Source of the DNA: WVWW01 sp041568335
GTDB lineage: Bacteria > Acidobacteriota > Polarisedimenticolia > Polarisedimenticolales > Polarisedimenticolaceae
NCBI GenBank assembly: GCA_041568335.1
Contig: JBFFZZ010000224.1
Location: 1-5,277, forward strand
Reading direction: 5' to 3'
DNA length: 5,277 bases
The notes beneath the pieces are model-generated. The model worked only from the letters and a program-made list of their open reading frames with translations. It was not told the DNA's origin and made no database searches. This document shows positions 4,469-5,277 of this stretch, one piece after another. Every line of letters starts with the position of its first letter. The first letter of the stretch is position 1. The translations under genes and the position numbers were made by a program.

Positions 4469-5277
4469 ATGAAAATCCTCACAGGGGAACAGATGCGCGC
4501 CGCGGACCGGCATGCCATCGACGTCCTGGGGATCCCCTCGCTCGACCTGATGGAAGCGGCAGGTGCCGGAATTGCCGACGAGCTGCTCCGCGGCGTGCCG
4601 GACCTGGCCGACCGAACCGTTGCCGTCGTTTGCGGCAAGGGCAACAACGGCGGCGATGGCCTCGTGATCGCACGGCACCTCGCCGCCGCGCGCATTCCGG
4701 TCTACGCCGTCGTGCTCGCCGCGCCCGACGAGCTGAGCGCCGACGCCGCGGTCAACCTCGAACGCGCCCGTCAGGAATCGATGGATCTCGAGTGTGTCTA
4801 CGACGAGATCGGCTGGGAGCGTTGCCTGGAGCGGATCCCCGACGGCGCGCTCGTGATCGATGCGCTGCTGGGCACGGGAATCCGGGGCGCGGTCCGCGGC
4901 CTGACCGGCCGCGTGATCCAGGATCTCACCCGCAAGGGCTTCGACATCGTCTCCGTCGATCTACCGTCGGGCCTCGACGCCGACAGCCACAAGGTGCTCG
5001 GCCCGGCGATCCACGCGCGCGCCACTTACACGCTGTGCCGTCCCAAGCCGGCGCTCGTGTTCGAACCCGCCGCGCTGCAAGCCGGCAGGTGGCGCGCGAT
5101 CCCGATCGGGATCCCGGACGAGCTGGTCGACATGCAAGATTCCAAGATGACCTGGCAGGACGCCGAGAGTGTCCGCGGTCTGCTACCCGCGCGCGAGCCC
5201 GACGCCCACAAGGGCAAGCTCGGCCACGTTCTGGTGGTCGCCGGCTCGCCCGGGCGTGCCGGGGCCGCGGTGTTGAC
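4469..5277 (+). CDS. nnr: Bifunctional NAD(P)H-hydrate epimerase/dehydratase Nnr, 3' partial
   Basis: The enzyme repairs damaged NADHX and NADPHX. The N-terminal YjeF domain interconverts the R and S epimers, and the C-terminal ribokinase-like domain dehydrates the S form using ADP or ATP. The 269 visible residues cover the epimerase domain (about 1-215) and the first residues of the dehydratase domain. Motifs seen are MKILTGEQMRAAD at the start, LMEAAG (27-32; many relatives have MENAG), GKGNNGGDG (56-64), IDALLGTG (130-137) and VDLPSGLDAD (163-172). The second domain begins with HKGKLGHVLVVAGSPG (247-262). The frame runs off the right edge without a stop, and roughly the last half of the usual ~500 residues is missing. 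The fused architecture is inferred from the in-frame join into the second domain. It starts divergently from aroC. Confidence 0.95.
   Translation, partial: MKILTGEQMRAADRHAIDVLGIPSLDLMEAAGAGIADELLRGVPDLADRTVAVVCGKGNNGGDGLVIARHLAAARIPVYAVVLAAPDELSADAAVNLERARQESMDLECVYDEIGWERCLERIPDGALVIDALLGTGIRGAVRGLTGRVIQDLTRKGFDIVSVDLPSGLDADSHKVLGPAIHARATYTLCRPKPALVFEPAALQAGRWRAIPIGIPDELVDMQDSKMTWQDAESVRGLLPAREPDAHKGKLGHVLVVAGSPGRAGAAVL

Noticed and set aside
4354..4695. N-terminal extension of aroC (504-residue form)
   Set aside because: The family begins at MALRFLTAGESHG, which has its own GGAGG. The extension is antisense to the conserved start of nnr and looks non-coding.
1..5277. CRISPR array, transposase or prophage genes
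   Set aside because: No regularly spaced direct repeats and no recognisable mobile-element protein in any frame.

Overview
The window is high-GC bacterial chromosome. It holds four conserved housekeeping genes and one long gene-free stretch that looks dense in RNA structure. Gene content (a DNA polymerase III clamp-loader subunit, an iron-sulphur RNA methyltransferase, chorismate synthase and a fused Nnr enzyme) is generic to bacteria. Dense C/G-ending codons and a gene order I do not recognise suggest a high-GC Gram-negative or poorly sampled phylum, but I cannot place it more precisely. No phage, plasmid or transposase gene is visible.

Layout: (1) 1-957, + strand, the C-terminal part of DNA polymerase III delta' (holB), cut by the left edge. 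(2) 958-1171, a convergent gap that contains a perfect 31-bp inverted repeat enclosing about 106 bp with smaller hairpins. (3) 1172-2575, - strand, a TRAM/4Fe-4S/SAM rRNA uracil-C5 methyltransferase of the RlmD/TrmA family. (4) 2576-3180, about 600 bp without a credible protein gene. It begins with a consensus-like + strand promoter and contains a ~200-nt segment whose ends form a 34-pair rod, resembling 6S RNA in outline. This is followed by a GC hairpin, a 43% GC patch, a second set of nested hairpins, and a very strong rightward intrinsic terminator. (5) 3181-4353, - strand, chorismate synthase (aroC). (6) 4354-4468, a divergent control region with candidate promoters both ways. (7) 4469 to the right edge, + strand, the NAD(P)HX epimerase domain and the first residues of the dehydratase domain of a bifunctional Nnr.

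The proteins do unrelated housekeeping jobs: replication, rRNA modification, the last shikimate-pathway step, and repair of hydrated NAD(P)H. They do not form one operon. The most interesting content is the non-coding region between the methyltransferase and aroC. The terminator at 3146-3182 has its U tract only on the + strand, so it should end a rightward transcript, yet no + strand gene precedes it. The simplest reading is one or two structured non-coding RNAs. The 6S assignment rests on shape and short resemblances judged by eye and needs a covariance-model search.
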